In this document: positions 50,558-59,939 of the stretch, in pieces
Position numbering within the stretch: position 1 is the stretch's first letter
How the letters are laid out: each line of letters begins with the position of its first letter
Assembly (NCBI GenBank): GCA_965200795.1
Contig: CBDAVB010000001.1
Location: forward strand, 62,001-126,000
Length of the DNA stretch: 64,000 bases
Source: Parashewanella sp965200795
GTDB lineage: Bacteria > Pseudomonadota > Gammaproteobacteria > Enterobacterales > Shewanellaceae
Direction: 5' to 3'
Made by a program: the position numbers and the translations under genes
Notes under the pieces: generated by a model
Database searches by the model: none
What the model was told of the DNA's origin: nothing
Seen by the model: the letters and a program-made list of their open reading frames with translations, nothing else

Positions 50558-52093
50558 AGTCGGTACTGAAAAACATAACTTCAAGATTTAAAATGTACGG
50601 CATCTGATTTACGCAAAATTCAGAGCCGTACCCAAAAGCAACATTTCTTATATTTCGCATCAATTTCACTACAAAATAGCCAAAACTCACCATCTTTTTC
50701 GAGCAAAAAGAAAATGGCTAACCACTTTCTCAAGTTCCAGGCACACGCAGCCGTTAGAAGGTTTATTGAGTCGCCAGCACTGCCCTTTAACCAGTTCTTA
50801 CACAGCCTAAAATCACTCTTCAAATGCCCGATTACTGGTTCAATTGTTGCCCGTTTTTTACAGAGTTCACTTTTGCGTTTTCTCTTTGCTTGCGAGTCCC
50901 GTTTTAATGGCCGACTAGGGATAACAACTTCTTGGTCAACATACTGCATACACCCTTTATAGCCTTTATCTACAACGGCTGTAGTGATTTTACTCTTTCG
51001 GTGTTTATGGGCATGGTCAAGTGCAGGTCTAAGCAATTTTGAGTCGTGTTCATGTTTGTCATGACTGGTTACACCAATGATTAATTGACTCTGCTCTGTG
51101 AGCACGACAGAAGCCTTTTTACCATACTCGTATGGCTTATGGTCTTTGCCTTTCCCTACGCAGTAAACATCGGGTTCATGAAGGCTGTAAATCTTGTTCT
51201 TGTCTTTACGTTGCTGTGTAATGGCTTTTTCATAATTGGAAAAATTCTCTTTTTGTAAATCAAGGACATCTTGTGGAAGTTTGCGTTGTAGCTCCCTTAA
51301 AAGCCTGCCTGCGATAACACGCAACCTTTTTAACGCTCTTCTGGCTTTACTTCGATTTTTGGCATGTCTAAAGCTGCGACAGTCAATGCGTAGCTGTTTG
51401 ACTTCTTTGACATAAGTACGCCTTTGCTTGATCCCAAATACTTTGGCAAGTTTATTGAGTCGGTTAACCACCTTGATGGCAAGCTTGCTATCTGTCGGAT
51501 AAGTAATGGCTTTTTCTTGGACGGTTGTATCAACGTACACGGTGTCATCTTCAGCTTTGTCACCGTGTAAAGCCACAGATAATGCAAAGATTTTTTCACA
51601 GCCTTTTTCACCGATGCGCTTACGAAAAACACTGAGTTCACTGGCATCACAAGGGCGTGCTGTTTGAAACTCTGTCTCACCACAAAACACTTGAAAATAC
51701 ACGTTCATCAGCCACTCATCGACCAAGGCTTCATCGCTGAGTTTGTAAAGTTGCTTGAGTATTAGTAAACCGCACATCAACCGAATTGGCTTCGCTTTAC
51801 GGCCTGATTTTTTGTATAACGGCTTGAACTCTTCTTCCAACGCTCGCCAATCAAAGGCATTAGCTAAAATGAGTAAAGGGTGAGTTTGCAGAAGTTGGTC
51901 TGTGATATTAAACAGACTGGCATGAGGTAAATTTGACGGGCTTTCTTTGAGCATTTTTAGCACGTACACGGTGTCATCTTCCAAAACGACCAGAAACCAT
52001 AGGTTAACTATATCATTTCTGGTCGAAATTGAATGTATCAAATAGCTATATTTTATTAGCGATCAGAATGTTAGATGTTTTTCATGACCGACT
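50558..52093 (-). mobile_element. IS5-family element, copy C
   Basis: Full-length copy in minus orientation with ends agtcggtactgaaaaacat / atgtttttcatgaccgact. The flanks aagt and acat do not match. The right flank is MITE interior and the left flank taagt resembles a MITE end, so the element sits in a MITE whose middle has been lost. It contains a ~20-bp insertion near 51965. Confidence 0.9.
50620..51954 (-). CDS. IS5-family transposase, copy C
   Basis: DDE transposase as in copy A. I start it at the ATG 51954 (MLKESPSNLPH); a longer frame to 52041 exists only because a ~20-bp insertion joins upstream sequence in frame. The stop of copy A is mutated (tag to gag-type change), extending the C-terminus by about 15 residues (EIDAKYKKCCFWVRL). 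The catalytic core is unchanged. Confidence 0.92.
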   Translation of the reverse strand: MLKESPSNLPHASLFNITDQLLQTHPLLILANAFDWRALEEEFKPLYKKSGRKAKPIRLMCGLLILKQLYKLSDEALVDEWLMNVYFQVFCGETEFQTARPCDASELSVFRKRIGEKGCEKIFALSVALHGDKAEDDTVYVDTTVQEKAITYPTDSKLAIKVVNRLNKLAKVFGIKQRRTYVKEVKQLRIDCRSFRHAKNRSKARRALKRLRVIAGRLLRELQRKLPQDVLDLQKENFSNYEKAITQQRKDKNKIYSLHEPDVYCVGKGKDHKPYEYGKKASVVLTEQSQLIIGVTSHDKHEHDSKLLRPALDHAHKHRKSKITTAVVDKGYKGCMQYVDQEVVIPSRPLKRDSQAKRKRKSELCKKRATIEPVIGHLKSDFRLCKNWLKGSAGDSINLLTAACAWNLRKWLAIFFLLEKDGEFWLFCSEIDAKYKKCCFWVRL

Positions 52094-52184
52094 ACATAGC
52101 TACGGCTATGCTCCCTGCGTCGCACCTTGTATCGCACCATATCTGAGCACCAGAATTCCGAAGAAACTTATCGTCAGCTACTTA
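52094..52184. repeat. MITE right-half relic
   Basis: Ends aaacttatcgtcagctactta as the MITE at 45902-46066, with a related interior (catagctacggctatg). The left half is missing at the IS5 copy C border. Confidence 0.82.
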
Positions 52185-52203
52185 AGTCTTCGTCTGACTG
52201 GTA

Positions 52204-53055
52204 TTAGTTTTCAGGCTTTACGAACTTAAGTGTCATCCGATCACTTTCACCGATTTTTAGGTATTTGTCCTTATCTTGTTCCTTGAGGCTTAAGATCGGA
52301 GGTAAAGTCCAGACTCCTGCCGGATAGTTTTTTATATCCTCAGGGTTTGCGTTTGCTTCACTGCTGGCGGCAAATTTAAAGCCCGAGTTTCTGGCGAGTT
52401 GTCTGACATAATCTTCAGTCACATAACCGGATTCAATCATTGAGAGTCTGTCCGTATCCGGTTTCGCTCTATGCTCAACGACGCCTAATACTCCGCCGGG
52501 CCTGAGCGCGTTGTATGCGGCATTGAAAACATCTTGCTCATAACCCTTACTCATCCAGTTATGCACATTTCTGAACGTAAGCACCGCATCAGCGCTTCCG
52601 TCTGGTGAGAGCATATCGTGTTTCGGCGGCTCGAAACCTGTTACGCTGATATCGCCGTAGCGCGCAGGATGCTTAGTAAACTTTTGATCGAACTTAGCAC
52701 GGTTTATTTTATAGATTCCGGTATCGGAATCTTCAGGCCAGTGGGCGGCAACATATTGCCCGCTTCCTTTAAGTGCCGGCGCTAAAATTTGTGTATACCA
52801 ACCACCGCCGGGCCATATTTCAACAACAGTATCAGTGGGCTTTATACCGAAAAACTGAAGCGTTCTCTTCGGATGACGATATTTATCTCTCGCTTTTTCC
52901 TTAGCGGATCGGTACTGAAAGTCATACTGAAGAGTTTTCATTTCTTGCGGCTTTAATTTCTTATGTTCCGTGTGGTTTTCATCGGCGAATGCGTTTGTTG
53001 AGCCTAGCGCCAGGCAAACCGCGGCTCCGCAGAGTAACGATGTCATTGATTTCAT
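52204..53055 (-). CDS. Exported class I SAM-dependent methyltransferase-like protein
   Basis: A 283-residue protein with a clear signal peptide (MKSMTSLLCGAAVCLALGST then NAFA-D) followed by a Rossmann methyltransferase domain: TVVEIWPGGGWYTQIL (motif I), DAVLTFRNVHNW and LRPGGVLGVVEHR. It resembles the 'predicted methyltransferase' proteins found with signal peptides in many marine proteobacteria; how SAM would reach the periplasm is unknown. A 3' scrap of a paralogue lies just upstream (53135-53210). Confidence 0.85.
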   Translation of the reverse strand: MKSMTSLLCGAAVCLALGSTNAFADENHTEHKKLKPQEMKTLQYDFQYRSAKEKARDKYRHPKRTLQFFGIKPTDTVVEIWPGGGWYTQILAPALKGSGQYVAAHWPEDSDTGIYKINRAKFDQKFTKHPARYGDISVTGFEPPKHDMLSPDGSADAVLTFRNVHNWMSKGYEQDVFNAAYNALRPGGVLGVVEHRAKPDTDRLSMIESGYVTEDYVRQLARNSGFKFAASSEANANPEDIKNYPAGVWTLPPILSLKEQDKDKYLKIGESDRMTLKFVKPEN

Positions 53056-53134
53056 TTGTAGATCTCTCAGTTATATTATAAACCAGTTATTATTATATAA
53101 CCTAAAAGACGCAGCGGATCGAAAAAAATTACTA

Positions 53135-53212
53135 TTCCGGCTTTATGAACTTCAAGGTCATTCGATCGCTTTCACCGATTTTCAAATATCGCTTTTTATC
53201 TTAATCATCATT
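53135..53212 (-). pseudogene. 3' relic of a paralogous exported methyltransferase
   Basis: On the minus strand the sequence reads KKRYLKIGESDRMTLKFIKPE then stop, nearly the same as the last residues of the neighbouring gene (KYLKIGESDRMTLKFVKPEN). This points to a former tandem pair of which only the end of one remains. Nothing else recognisable is seen between 53213 and 53397. Confidence 0.82.
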
Positions 53213-53397
53213 AATCAATGTCCGCACCGCCGCTATGTGGTTTTTTGGTATCTTTTGAACCTCGGGATCCCTAAACATAACAACACAGCCGTGTGAGGGA
53301 AAACCTCATGCAGGGAATCGACGAGGGGCTGCCGGATAAGCGCGAATGCGCGAAACCAGCGACCCGCTCTGCTTTAAAGCAAGCGAGATCAAATTGA

Positions 53398-54624
53398 TTA
53401 GAAATAATATCTCATGGCTAACTGCCATTGTCTTTCAATCAGCTTTTGATCTTGATTGATATAAGCTCTGGCTGCTCTGTCACTGTTTATCCAGTTATAT
53501 TCTGAGCGGAAAAATAATCCTTTCTTTATTTGGTAGCGATAAGAAACCGTAAAGGAATGACCGTCTTCATTGTTGTCATCTCCCCGTGTTGAATCATTAT
53601 CCGTTACCTCAAAGTTTTCATACCTCATAGATAAACGATGCGCTTGCCAGCCCTTCGATAGCAACACGTTGAAGTTTCGGTAATCATTATTTACCGCGTC
53701 TTCACCGGTCGGCGCTTTCATCAAGGTATCCCCTTTCATAAATTGACCCAGCAAATCAAGTTTAAAAGGTAAGCGCCATTTTATACCGGCATGATGAAAA
53801 CGTGTACGCCACGAATACTGCCCGTTGATAACCACGGAAGTATCAGCACGGTTATCATAGTATCCGGCAGTAAGCTTACCTTTGCCTCTCCAGCGCCACT
53901 CACCTGAGAAATTTAAGCCGGCCCGGTCGTCTAACTCTAAAAACGGATCCGATTGTTCGGCCTGTCCGCTCAAAGGTTCACCCTCACGCATACCCGGAAT
54001 ATCAGGAGTTCGGATGGTTTCATGCCATAACGTTTGTCTTGAGCCGTTTGTCCAGCCGTGCCAAGCTAACATAGCGCCGGTCGGATCATTGTTGATAAAA
54101 GCTTCGGCGGTGAGTTTAAGATCATGCTCAGACCGGTGAAATTTACCTAAACGCACAACAGAAATGCTGGTTCCCAGATGACGAACTTCCTCAGCTATCC
54201 ATGAGTTGATGCCTGAAAAACTCAAGGTGTAAGGCGTAGTCCAGGCCGTTGCATTATTTTCAAGTGTGATGCTCGGGTACAAGATCCCCGCTTTAGCTGA
54301 GATTCGATAACCGCTCTTAAGCGGTAAGGATCTGTACCGCACAAAAGCTTCTGTAATACCTATTCCGTCTTTAACGCCGTCCAGATAGCCGTTGGCGACA
54401 ATTTTCGAGGAAATGGTATCGGTCAGTTCCAAATCGTAAACCAAGCCTAACTGTGACAGCGCTAAATTCGTGTCAGGGTTAAATCGAAATTTACCTAACC
54501 CGCCGTCAACATAAGAGCGTATTGAGTCACTATCAACAGCTCTTACATCAATAACACCTGACACATTTTGTTCAACGGCGACAGCGGTAGTTCCGACTAA
54601 AATAAGCCAGTAAAGCGACTTCAT
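53398..54624 (-). CDS. Beta-barrel outer membrane protein (porin-like)
   Basis: A 408-residue protein with a short N-terminal signal (MKSLYWLILVGTTAVAVEQ), alternating amphipathic strands throughout (for example RHLGTSISVVRLGKFHRS, WRWRGKGKLTAGYYDN, FTVSYRYQIKKGLFFRSEYN) and a C-terminal Phe (QLAMRYYF), the outer-membrane barrel signature. Substrate unknown. It is the last gene of a three-gene minus-strand cluster behind a GGDEF/EAL protein (33-bp gap), suggesting regulated surface traffic or adhesion. Confidence 0.82.
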   Translation of the reverse strand: MKSLYWLILVGTTAVAVEQNVSGVIDVRAVDSDSIRSYVDGGLGKFRFNPDTNLALSQLGLVYDLELTDTISSKIVANGYLDGVKDGIGITEAFVRYRSLPLKSGYRISAKAGILYPSITLENNATAWTTPYTLSFSGINSWIAEEVRHLGTSISVVRLGKFHRSEHDLKLTAEAFINNDPTGAMLAWHGWTNGSRQTLWHETIRTPDIPGMREGEPLSGQAEQSDPFLELDDRAGLNFSGEWRWRGKGKLTAGYYDNRADTSVVINGQYSWRTRFHHAGIKWRLPFKLDLLGQFMKGDTLMKAPTGEDAVNNDYRNFNVLLSKGWQAHRLSMRYENFEVTDNDSTRGDDNNEDGHSFTVSYRYQIKKGLFFRSEYNWINSDRAARAYINQDQKLIERQWQLAMRYYF

Positions 54625-54657
54625 AATTATTCCGAATTATTTATTTTGTGTTATTAA

Positions 54658-57012
54658 TTAGTGAGTTTTCGCAAAGTCATAGCGACTGTTAAAAACCCAT
54701 TCTCTGAGTTCATCAGCGGGTATCGGGCGAGACAAATGATAACCTTGAGCCATTTCACACTTATGCGCGGCTAACCATTCAAGTGTGGCCTGATCTTCAA
54801 CCCCTTCAGCCACTACAGTAAGCTTTAAGTTATGAGCAAGCTCCAGGGTCGACTTAACGATAATCTGATCTTCTGTATTGGTCATTAAGTGCTGAACAAA
54901 CGAACGATCAATTTTCACTTCATGGACAGGCAGCTCTTTCAACTGCCCGAGCGATGAGTAACCGGTTCCGAAATCATCGATTGAGAGCTTAAAGCCGTGA
55001 TCCCGCCAGTACGACAGCTGCGTAATCGCACTTTGAATGTTTTCAACAACCGCATCTTCAGTAATTTCAAGGGTCAGTGCTTCAACCGGCATATTATTAT
55101 GCTCGACCGCGTCAATCAGCCACTGGCAAAAATCAGGGTTCTGCAGATTTTCCGCGGAAATGTTGACCGCGATTGATAATATAAGTCCCTGAGCACGCCA
55201 TTGGTGATATTGCCTGATCGCAGCTAATATAACCCAGCGAGATAACGCATTCATCTGACCGGTTTTTTCGGCAATCGGAACAAATACATCCGGCGCGATA
55301 GTGCCTTTCCCCGGATGCTGCCAGCGGACTAAAGCTTCGACCTGGGTTACTTTATTGTATGCGAGGCAAAGTTTAGGCTGATAGAACAATATCAGCTCAT
55401 CGGTTTCAATCGCGGATTTAAGCGCGTTAACCAGTTGAAAACGCTCTAATGAATGCTGATCGATCAGATGATCGTAAACTTTATAATCTTGTTTATGGCT
55501 TTTGGCAAATTGCAATGCCGTTTTGGCCTGCTGCATAATCTCCTCAAGCGAGTCAGCATTATGGCTGCAACTTAACCCCATTGTAACCTGCAAATACAAA
55601 TTTAAACCCTGGTAACAGTAAGGCTGAGACACTTTGTTTTGCAATTTTACAAGTTCTGACGGCAAATGATTTAACTCAAGCCCCTTGAATACCAGCGCAA
55701 ACTCGTCACCCGACAAGCGGCAGACAAGCGCGGCTTCCTCTATTTTAAGCAGACGCTTGCCGACCTCTTTAATCACCTCATCACCGACCACATGACCTAA
55801 AGTGACGTTGACATCAGTAAGGCGACGAATATTAATCAGACAAACAATGACATGATGCCCCAGAGCGATCCATTCTTCAGCTTTATTATCAAGCTCGTTT
55901 CGATTCGGCAGATTTGTCAGTGAATCATGGAACGCCTGATGAACAATTTTATTTTCACGGATGATAATCGCTGATTGCATTTCATTAAATTCATGGGCTA
56001 ACTGTGCTAACTCAAGTGTGGAGCTCGACTTAACTTTAGTATCATAATTTCCTTTAGCGATAAACTTCGCTTGTTCGATCAAGCGCATTATAGGTCTGGT
56101 AATACTGCCTGATACCGCGAAAGCAACAAACATTGATACCGGCAGCATAAGCAAGACTAACCAGAACTGACGCCACCACTGCTGCTGCAATGCCCGAAGC
56201 ACATCCGCTCTTGGCACATACATGTAAGCGTACAAATCATGATTATTGATTTTACCCAGCGACTGACGCCAGAACAGGTAATCAGGGGTTTCGCTGCCGG
56301 AATTCAAAAATGAGGTTAAGGCGGTTTTTACTTCGGGTCTGATGTCTGAGCCTGAATGCACAAACAGGTCTGAGGAAGGTGTATCTCCGTTTACGGCAAA
56401 GCCTGTCGCTAACCCCGTTTGTTGCTCAAGTGTATTCGCGAGCGCGGAGTCAATTAAGAAACCAAAGCCGATCCAACCGATACCGCTACCCGCACCACTG
56501 GTAATTTCAGCAAAACGTAATTGATAAACTTTGCCGTCGAGCTGATACAAATATGTCAGGCTCGACATATCGCCGCCCAGTTTATATCTGAATGTCTGAC
56601 CGCGTTCCGGGCCGCTGCGGGTTTTAAGCTGACCGGCTTTGTTTTTCTTTGTTAATAACTGACCGATGATCCTGCCGTCTTTCGAAACCACCATCGCCAG
56701 ATTCGCTTCAATACGCTTGCGATGGTTATTTAAGGCAAGGATGAAACTTTTAACGTCTTCTTCAATAAATACGTCTTTTAAAGCCGCGTCCTCCGCCACG
56801 ATTTCAGCGATGACACCTAAATAATGACTCCGGGTTTCAAACACGGAACGAAAAACTTTTTCCGCCACGGCCAATCGGTTAGCCACTTGCTGCTCTTCAA
56901 GTTTTTCATAGGAGTAATAAGCCATCCAAAATGAAAACGCCTGAACCGTAATCAGCAGCAGAACAAAAAATGCAAATATGCGGGTTTGCAGGCGATTCAT
57001 AACTTGCAGCAT
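54658..57012 (-). CDS. Membrane-bound GGDEF/EAL cyclic-di-GMP protein
   Basis: A 784-residue protein: N-terminal membrane helix, a periplasmic sensor of ~250 residues, a second helix (VLLMLPVSMFVAFAVSGSI), a HAMP segment (PIMRLIEQAKFIAKGNYDT), a GGDEF domain and an EAL domain. The GGDEF site reads RLSGDEF, with Ser for the first Gly, so cyclase activity is doubtful. The EAL domain keeps EALVRWQHP, DDFGTGYSS and VKIDRSF, so it is probably an active phosphodiesterase. Its start overlaps the stop of the upstream cupredoxin-like gene, indicating one operon. Confidence 0.93.
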   Translation of the reverse strand: MLQVMNRLQTRIFAFFVLLLITVQAFSFWMAYYSYEKLEEQQVANRLAVAEKVFRSVFETRSHYLGVIAEIVAEDAALKDVFIEEDVKSFILALNNHRKRIEANLAMVVSKDGRIIGQLLTKKNKAGQLKTRSGPERGQTFRYKLGGDMSSLTYLYQLDGKVYQLRFAEITSGAGSGIGWIGFGFLIDSALANTLEQQTGLATGFAVNGDTPSSDLFVHSGSDIRPEVKTALTSFLNSGSETPDYLFWRQSLGKINNHDLYAYMYVPRADVLRALQQQWWRQFWLVLLMLPVSMFVAFAVSGSITRPIMRLIEQAKFIAKGNYDTKVKSSSTLELAQLAHEFNEMQSAIIIRENKIVHQAFHDSLTNLPNRNELDNKAEEWIALGHHVIVCLINIRRLTDVNVTLGHVVGDEVIKEVGKRLLKIEEAALVCRLSGDEFALVFKGLELNHLPSELVKLQNKVSQPYCYQGLNLYLQVTMGLSCSHNADSLEEIMQQAKTALQFAKSHKQDYKVYDHLIDQHSLERFQLVNALKSAIETDELILFYQPKLCLAYNKVTQVEALVRWQHPGKGTIAPDVFVPIAEKTGQMNALSRWVILAAIRQYHQWRAQGLILSIAVNISAENLQNPDFCQWLIDAVEHNNMPVEALTLEITEDAVVENIQSAITQLSYWRDHGFKLSIDDFGTGYSSLGQLKELPVHEVKIDRSFVQHLMTNTEDQIIVKSTLELAHNLKLTVVAEGVEDQATLEWLAAHKCEMAQGYHLSRPIPADELREWVFNSRYDFAKTH

Positions 57013-57665
57013 TAATAATCTTCCAGAAATTCAAATTCATCGAGCGTAGATTGCTCCGGAACAGGAGAAAAGCCGGCGCTCAGTTTAATCTTCATCGGTG
57101 ATGATAAAGGTAACTCAACAAACGCCGACTCCAGGTTAGCTTTAGCCTTCAGCTGAGGATGCCAGACATTGAGTTTATACTTTCCCGCCGGCAGATTTTC
57201 GAATGAAATTTGTCCCGCCGTATCCGTTATGCCGTAAAACGGCGTATCAACCACAAGAATATGACCGCTCATCCAGTCGTGAATATTGCACCCCATAGGC
57301 ACGTGACCCGCTTTATCAAAAGTAATATCACTCTTTGACTTATCGGCTTTTAGTTTAAACGAAAAACGTTTCGGGCCTACGGCAGAATAAACATGATGAG
57401 TAATGTCATCTTTGTTTGAGAATACCGGCCTATCACCTTTTGCGACTACGGTTATATAGGGTGAGAACTTCTTACTCTTTTGCAGGACGTCATACTTTTC
57501 CCGGGATGAATAATACGCGCTGAAGTCACCGGTGAACTGAGGCTCTAAATATACGACAGTTTCACTTACGGCTTTGCCCTGGTTGTTTTTTATAACAAAA
57601 CCACTTGCGCCGGCCTTGGATATGATGACAAAAACAGCCAGCCATAAAAAATTTGTTAATCTCAT
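57012..57665 (-). CDS. Cupredoxin-like exported protein ('methylamine utilization' type)
   Basis: A 217-residue protein with a signal peptide (MRLTNFLWLAVFVIISKAGA) and a cupredoxin-like fold: DDITHHVYSAVGPKRFSF supplies a possible His ligand and MGCNIHDWMSGHILVVDTP the Cys-His-Met/His group. A carboxypeptidase-regulatory-like beta segment follows (ITDTAGQISFENLPAGKYKL). Such proteins are often labelled methylamine utilization protein, but no amine dehydrogenase genes are near. First gene of the cluster with the GGDEF/EAL and barrel proteins; it may sense or bind copper in the periplasm. Confidence 0.82.
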   Translation of the reverse strand: MRLTNFLWLAVFVIISKAGASGFVIKNNQGKAVSETVVYLEPQFTGDFSAYYSSREKYDVLQKSKKFSPYITVVAKGDRPVFSNKDDITHHVYSAVGPKRFSFKLKADKSKSDITFDKAGHVPMGCNIHDWMSGHILVVDTPFYGITDTAGQISFENLPAGKYKLNVWHPQLKAKANLESAFVELPLSSPMKIKLSAGFSPVPEQSTLDEFEFLEDY

Positions 57666-57858
57666 TAAAATTTACCTTTCAGGATCACATGTAAAGTTCA
57701 GTTGTTAACTTTTAATTTACAAAAAAAAGAAAGGTGTCTCTGAATTATAATTTCATCGATTATACAGAAAAATAACAACATGACCGCAGATTTAATACCA
57801 ACTTGACTTGTATGCTGATTAAACCGCCAAATTAGAATAAATCAGCTATTTTTAGCGC

Positions 57859-59787
57859 TTATTTCGGACTCTTTTTTCGTTTATTAAAGCGCTTTTTCTT
57901 GACCGGGCTTGAGGACACGCCTTGTAAAGCCGTCGGGAGTTGCTTGCCTGCCTGAACAATTAAGCTTTCTAAGTTCTCTAACATCGGTGCCATAAAAGAC
58001 TGATAACGCATTTCCTTACGGCTGATGGCATCCAGATTAGACTCCCAAAGCGCCGTCATGTCGGGTGTCGTAGCCGTTTCCGGCAGGCTATTAATAAGCC
58101 CTCTGCCAGCCTGAGTTGAAGTGATTGTTTTGCCCTGTCTGCGCAAAAAACCCCGCTTAAACAATAACTCAATAATACCTGCTCTTGTAGCTTCCGTGCC
58201 GAGGCCGTCAGTCTCTTTTAGAATCTTTTTAATGTCCGGATTTTTGACATATCGACTGATCCCCGTCATAGCGGACAATAAAGTCGCGTCGGTAAATGCT
58301 TTAGGCGGTTGAGTTTGCTTTTCGACTAATTCACCTTTAACACAATCTAATCGCTGTCCTTTAACTAAATCGGGTAACCTTGATTGCAGCTCCCGTTCGG
58401 AATCTTTTGGTTTTTCTTCTTTAGCGGACTTAAACAAGGCTTTCCAGCCCAGCGATTTATCTTGCTTGGCTTTCGCAATAAACAGTCCGTTTTGAATGAT
58501 GACATCAACCACAGTCTCCGAAAACACATAGTCCGGATAAAACTGTGCCAGATACTGCCTGGCTACCTGCAGATAAACCTGCTTTTCTGTGCCTGAAAGC
58601 GAGGCCGGATTCGGTGTTTTTTCCGTGGGTACAATGGCATGGTGAGCGTCAACCTTACTGTCATTCCAGGATTTTGATTTTAAGACCGGATTTGGCGCAG
58701 CCATATTCTCGATTAATTCCGGGGCGCCATGAGAGATGGCCGATAAAATTCGCGGCGCTAATTTATGCTGCTCTTTCGGTAAGTAACGACTGTCGGATCT
58801 CGGATAAGTGATCAGCTTGTGCTTTTCATATAAGCTCTGGCAAATCGTTAACACATCTTGAGCGCTCATTGCGAAACGCTTTGAACAATCAATCTGTAAA
58901 GAAGAAAGATTGTATAACAAAGGCGGAGTCTGCTTTTTCTCTTTACTTGTGACTTTATCAACATTAGCCGGCTGACCGGTTATCCGTGAAACCACATTTT
59001 CAGCCAGCTTTTTGGACAGCACCCGGCCTTCTTCATCCTGGTATGGCGCGCAAGCCTCACTGGGTTTCCATTTAGCGGTGAATGGCTCATTATCCTTTGT
59101 TATCAGATGCGCTGACACTTCATAAAACGGCTTAGATTGAAAATTCTCAATCTCTTGATCACGGCGCACGACCAGACCAAGCAAAGGTGTTTGCACCCGC
59201 CCGACAGAAAGCACGCCGTTATAACCCACTTTTTTACCTTGAATAGTATAAGCGCGGGTCATATTCATACCAAATAACCAATCGGCCCGGCTTCGGGCAA
59301 GCGCTGAAGTCGCAAGCGGTACAAACTCCTGATTCGGTCTCAGCTTACCTAAAGCACGCTTAACCGCGGCCTGATTAAGATCGCTGATCAATAATCGCTG
59401 AGTATTTTTAGTTTTGGTGTTACTGACGCCTAAGTAGGAAATCACCTCATCAACTAAAAGCTGGCCTTCGCGATCCGGATCTCCGGCATTAATCAGCCGG
59501 TTAGCCTGTTTTACCAGTTTTCTCAAAACAGTTAATTGCTTACGGGTTTGCGTTTTAGGCTTTAACTGCCACTTTTCAGGAATAATCGGTAAGTGCTCAA
59601 ACTTCCAGGACTTGAACTTCTCATCGTAGACGTCAGGCTCAGCCTGCTCCAGAAGGTGGCCTATACACCAAGAAACACAATCACCATTTCCTACCTCAAT
59701 ATATCCCTCGTGTTTTTTATGAGGCTTGGGAAGCGCGTCGGCGATGGCTCTCCCTAAACTCGGTTTCTCGGCTATGTATAGGTTCAT
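57859..59787 (-). CDS. topB: TopB, DNA topoisomerase III
   Basis: Type IA topoisomerase that decatenates DNA. The 642-residue protein has the N-terminal Toprim motif (MNLYIAEKPSLGRAIADALP; later INAGDPDREGQLLVDE with the acidic triad) and the catalytic Tyr in KLITYPRSDSRYLP, followed by DAHHAIVPT. Length is normal for TopB. It stands alone, facing leftwards, with an ISAs1/IS66 graveyard upstream. Confidence 0.96.
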   Translation of the reverse strand: MNLYIAEKPSLGRAIADALPKPHKKHEGYIEVGNGDCVSWCIGHLLEQAEPDVYDEKFKSWKFEHLPIIPEKWQLKPKTQTRKQLTVLRKLVKQANRLINAGDPDREGQLLVDEVISYLGVSNTKTKNTQRLLISDLNQAAVKRALGKLRPNQEFVPLATSALARSRADWLFGMNMTRAYTIQGKKVGYNGVLSVGRVQTPLLGLVVRRDQEIENFQSKPFYEVSAHLITKDNEPFTAKWKPSEACAPYQDEEGRVLSKKLAENVVSRITGQPANVDKVTSKEKKQTPPLLYNLSSLQIDCSKRFAMSAQDVLTICQSLYEKHKLITYPRSDSRYLPKEQHKLAPRILSAISHGAPELIENMAAPNPVLKSKSWNDSKVDAHHAIVPTEKTPNPASLSGTEKQVYLQVARQYLAQFYPDYVFSETVVDVIIQNGLFIAKAKQDKSLGWKALFKSAKEEKPKDSERELQSRLPDLVKGQRLDCVKGELVEKQTQPPKAFTDATLLSAMTGISRYVKNPDIKKILKETDGLGTEATRAGIIELLFKRGFLRRQGKTITSTQAGRGLINSLPETATTPDMTALWESNLDAISRKEMRYQSFMAPMLENLESLIVQAGKQLPTALQGVSSSPVKKKRFNKRKKSPK

Positions 59788-59884
59788 AAATTAAGATACT
59801 GGATAAAGATACAGTAACTTTACATTTTAGCTTCGCTAATTTCAACACATGATTTTGTTTAACCTGTAAAAGCAGTTGGCGGCG

Positions 59885-59930
59885 CCAGGGCGGGATCGCA
59901 CTTTTTTTCTTGAAAAAATAATTTAAATAC
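59885..59930. repeat. ISAs1 end relic
   Basis: ccagggcgggatcgcactttt... matches the inverted right end of the ISAs1 element at 28349-29589 for about 45 bp and then breaks into IS66 sequence. Confidence 0.85.
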
Positions 59931-59939
59931 CAGTTCAGT

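Noticed and set aside
53230..53397. Structured RNA in the gap before the barrel gene cluster's 3' end
   Set aside because: The stretch is somewhat GC-rich with short inverted repeats, but I could not form a convincing stem set or match a known RNA by eye.
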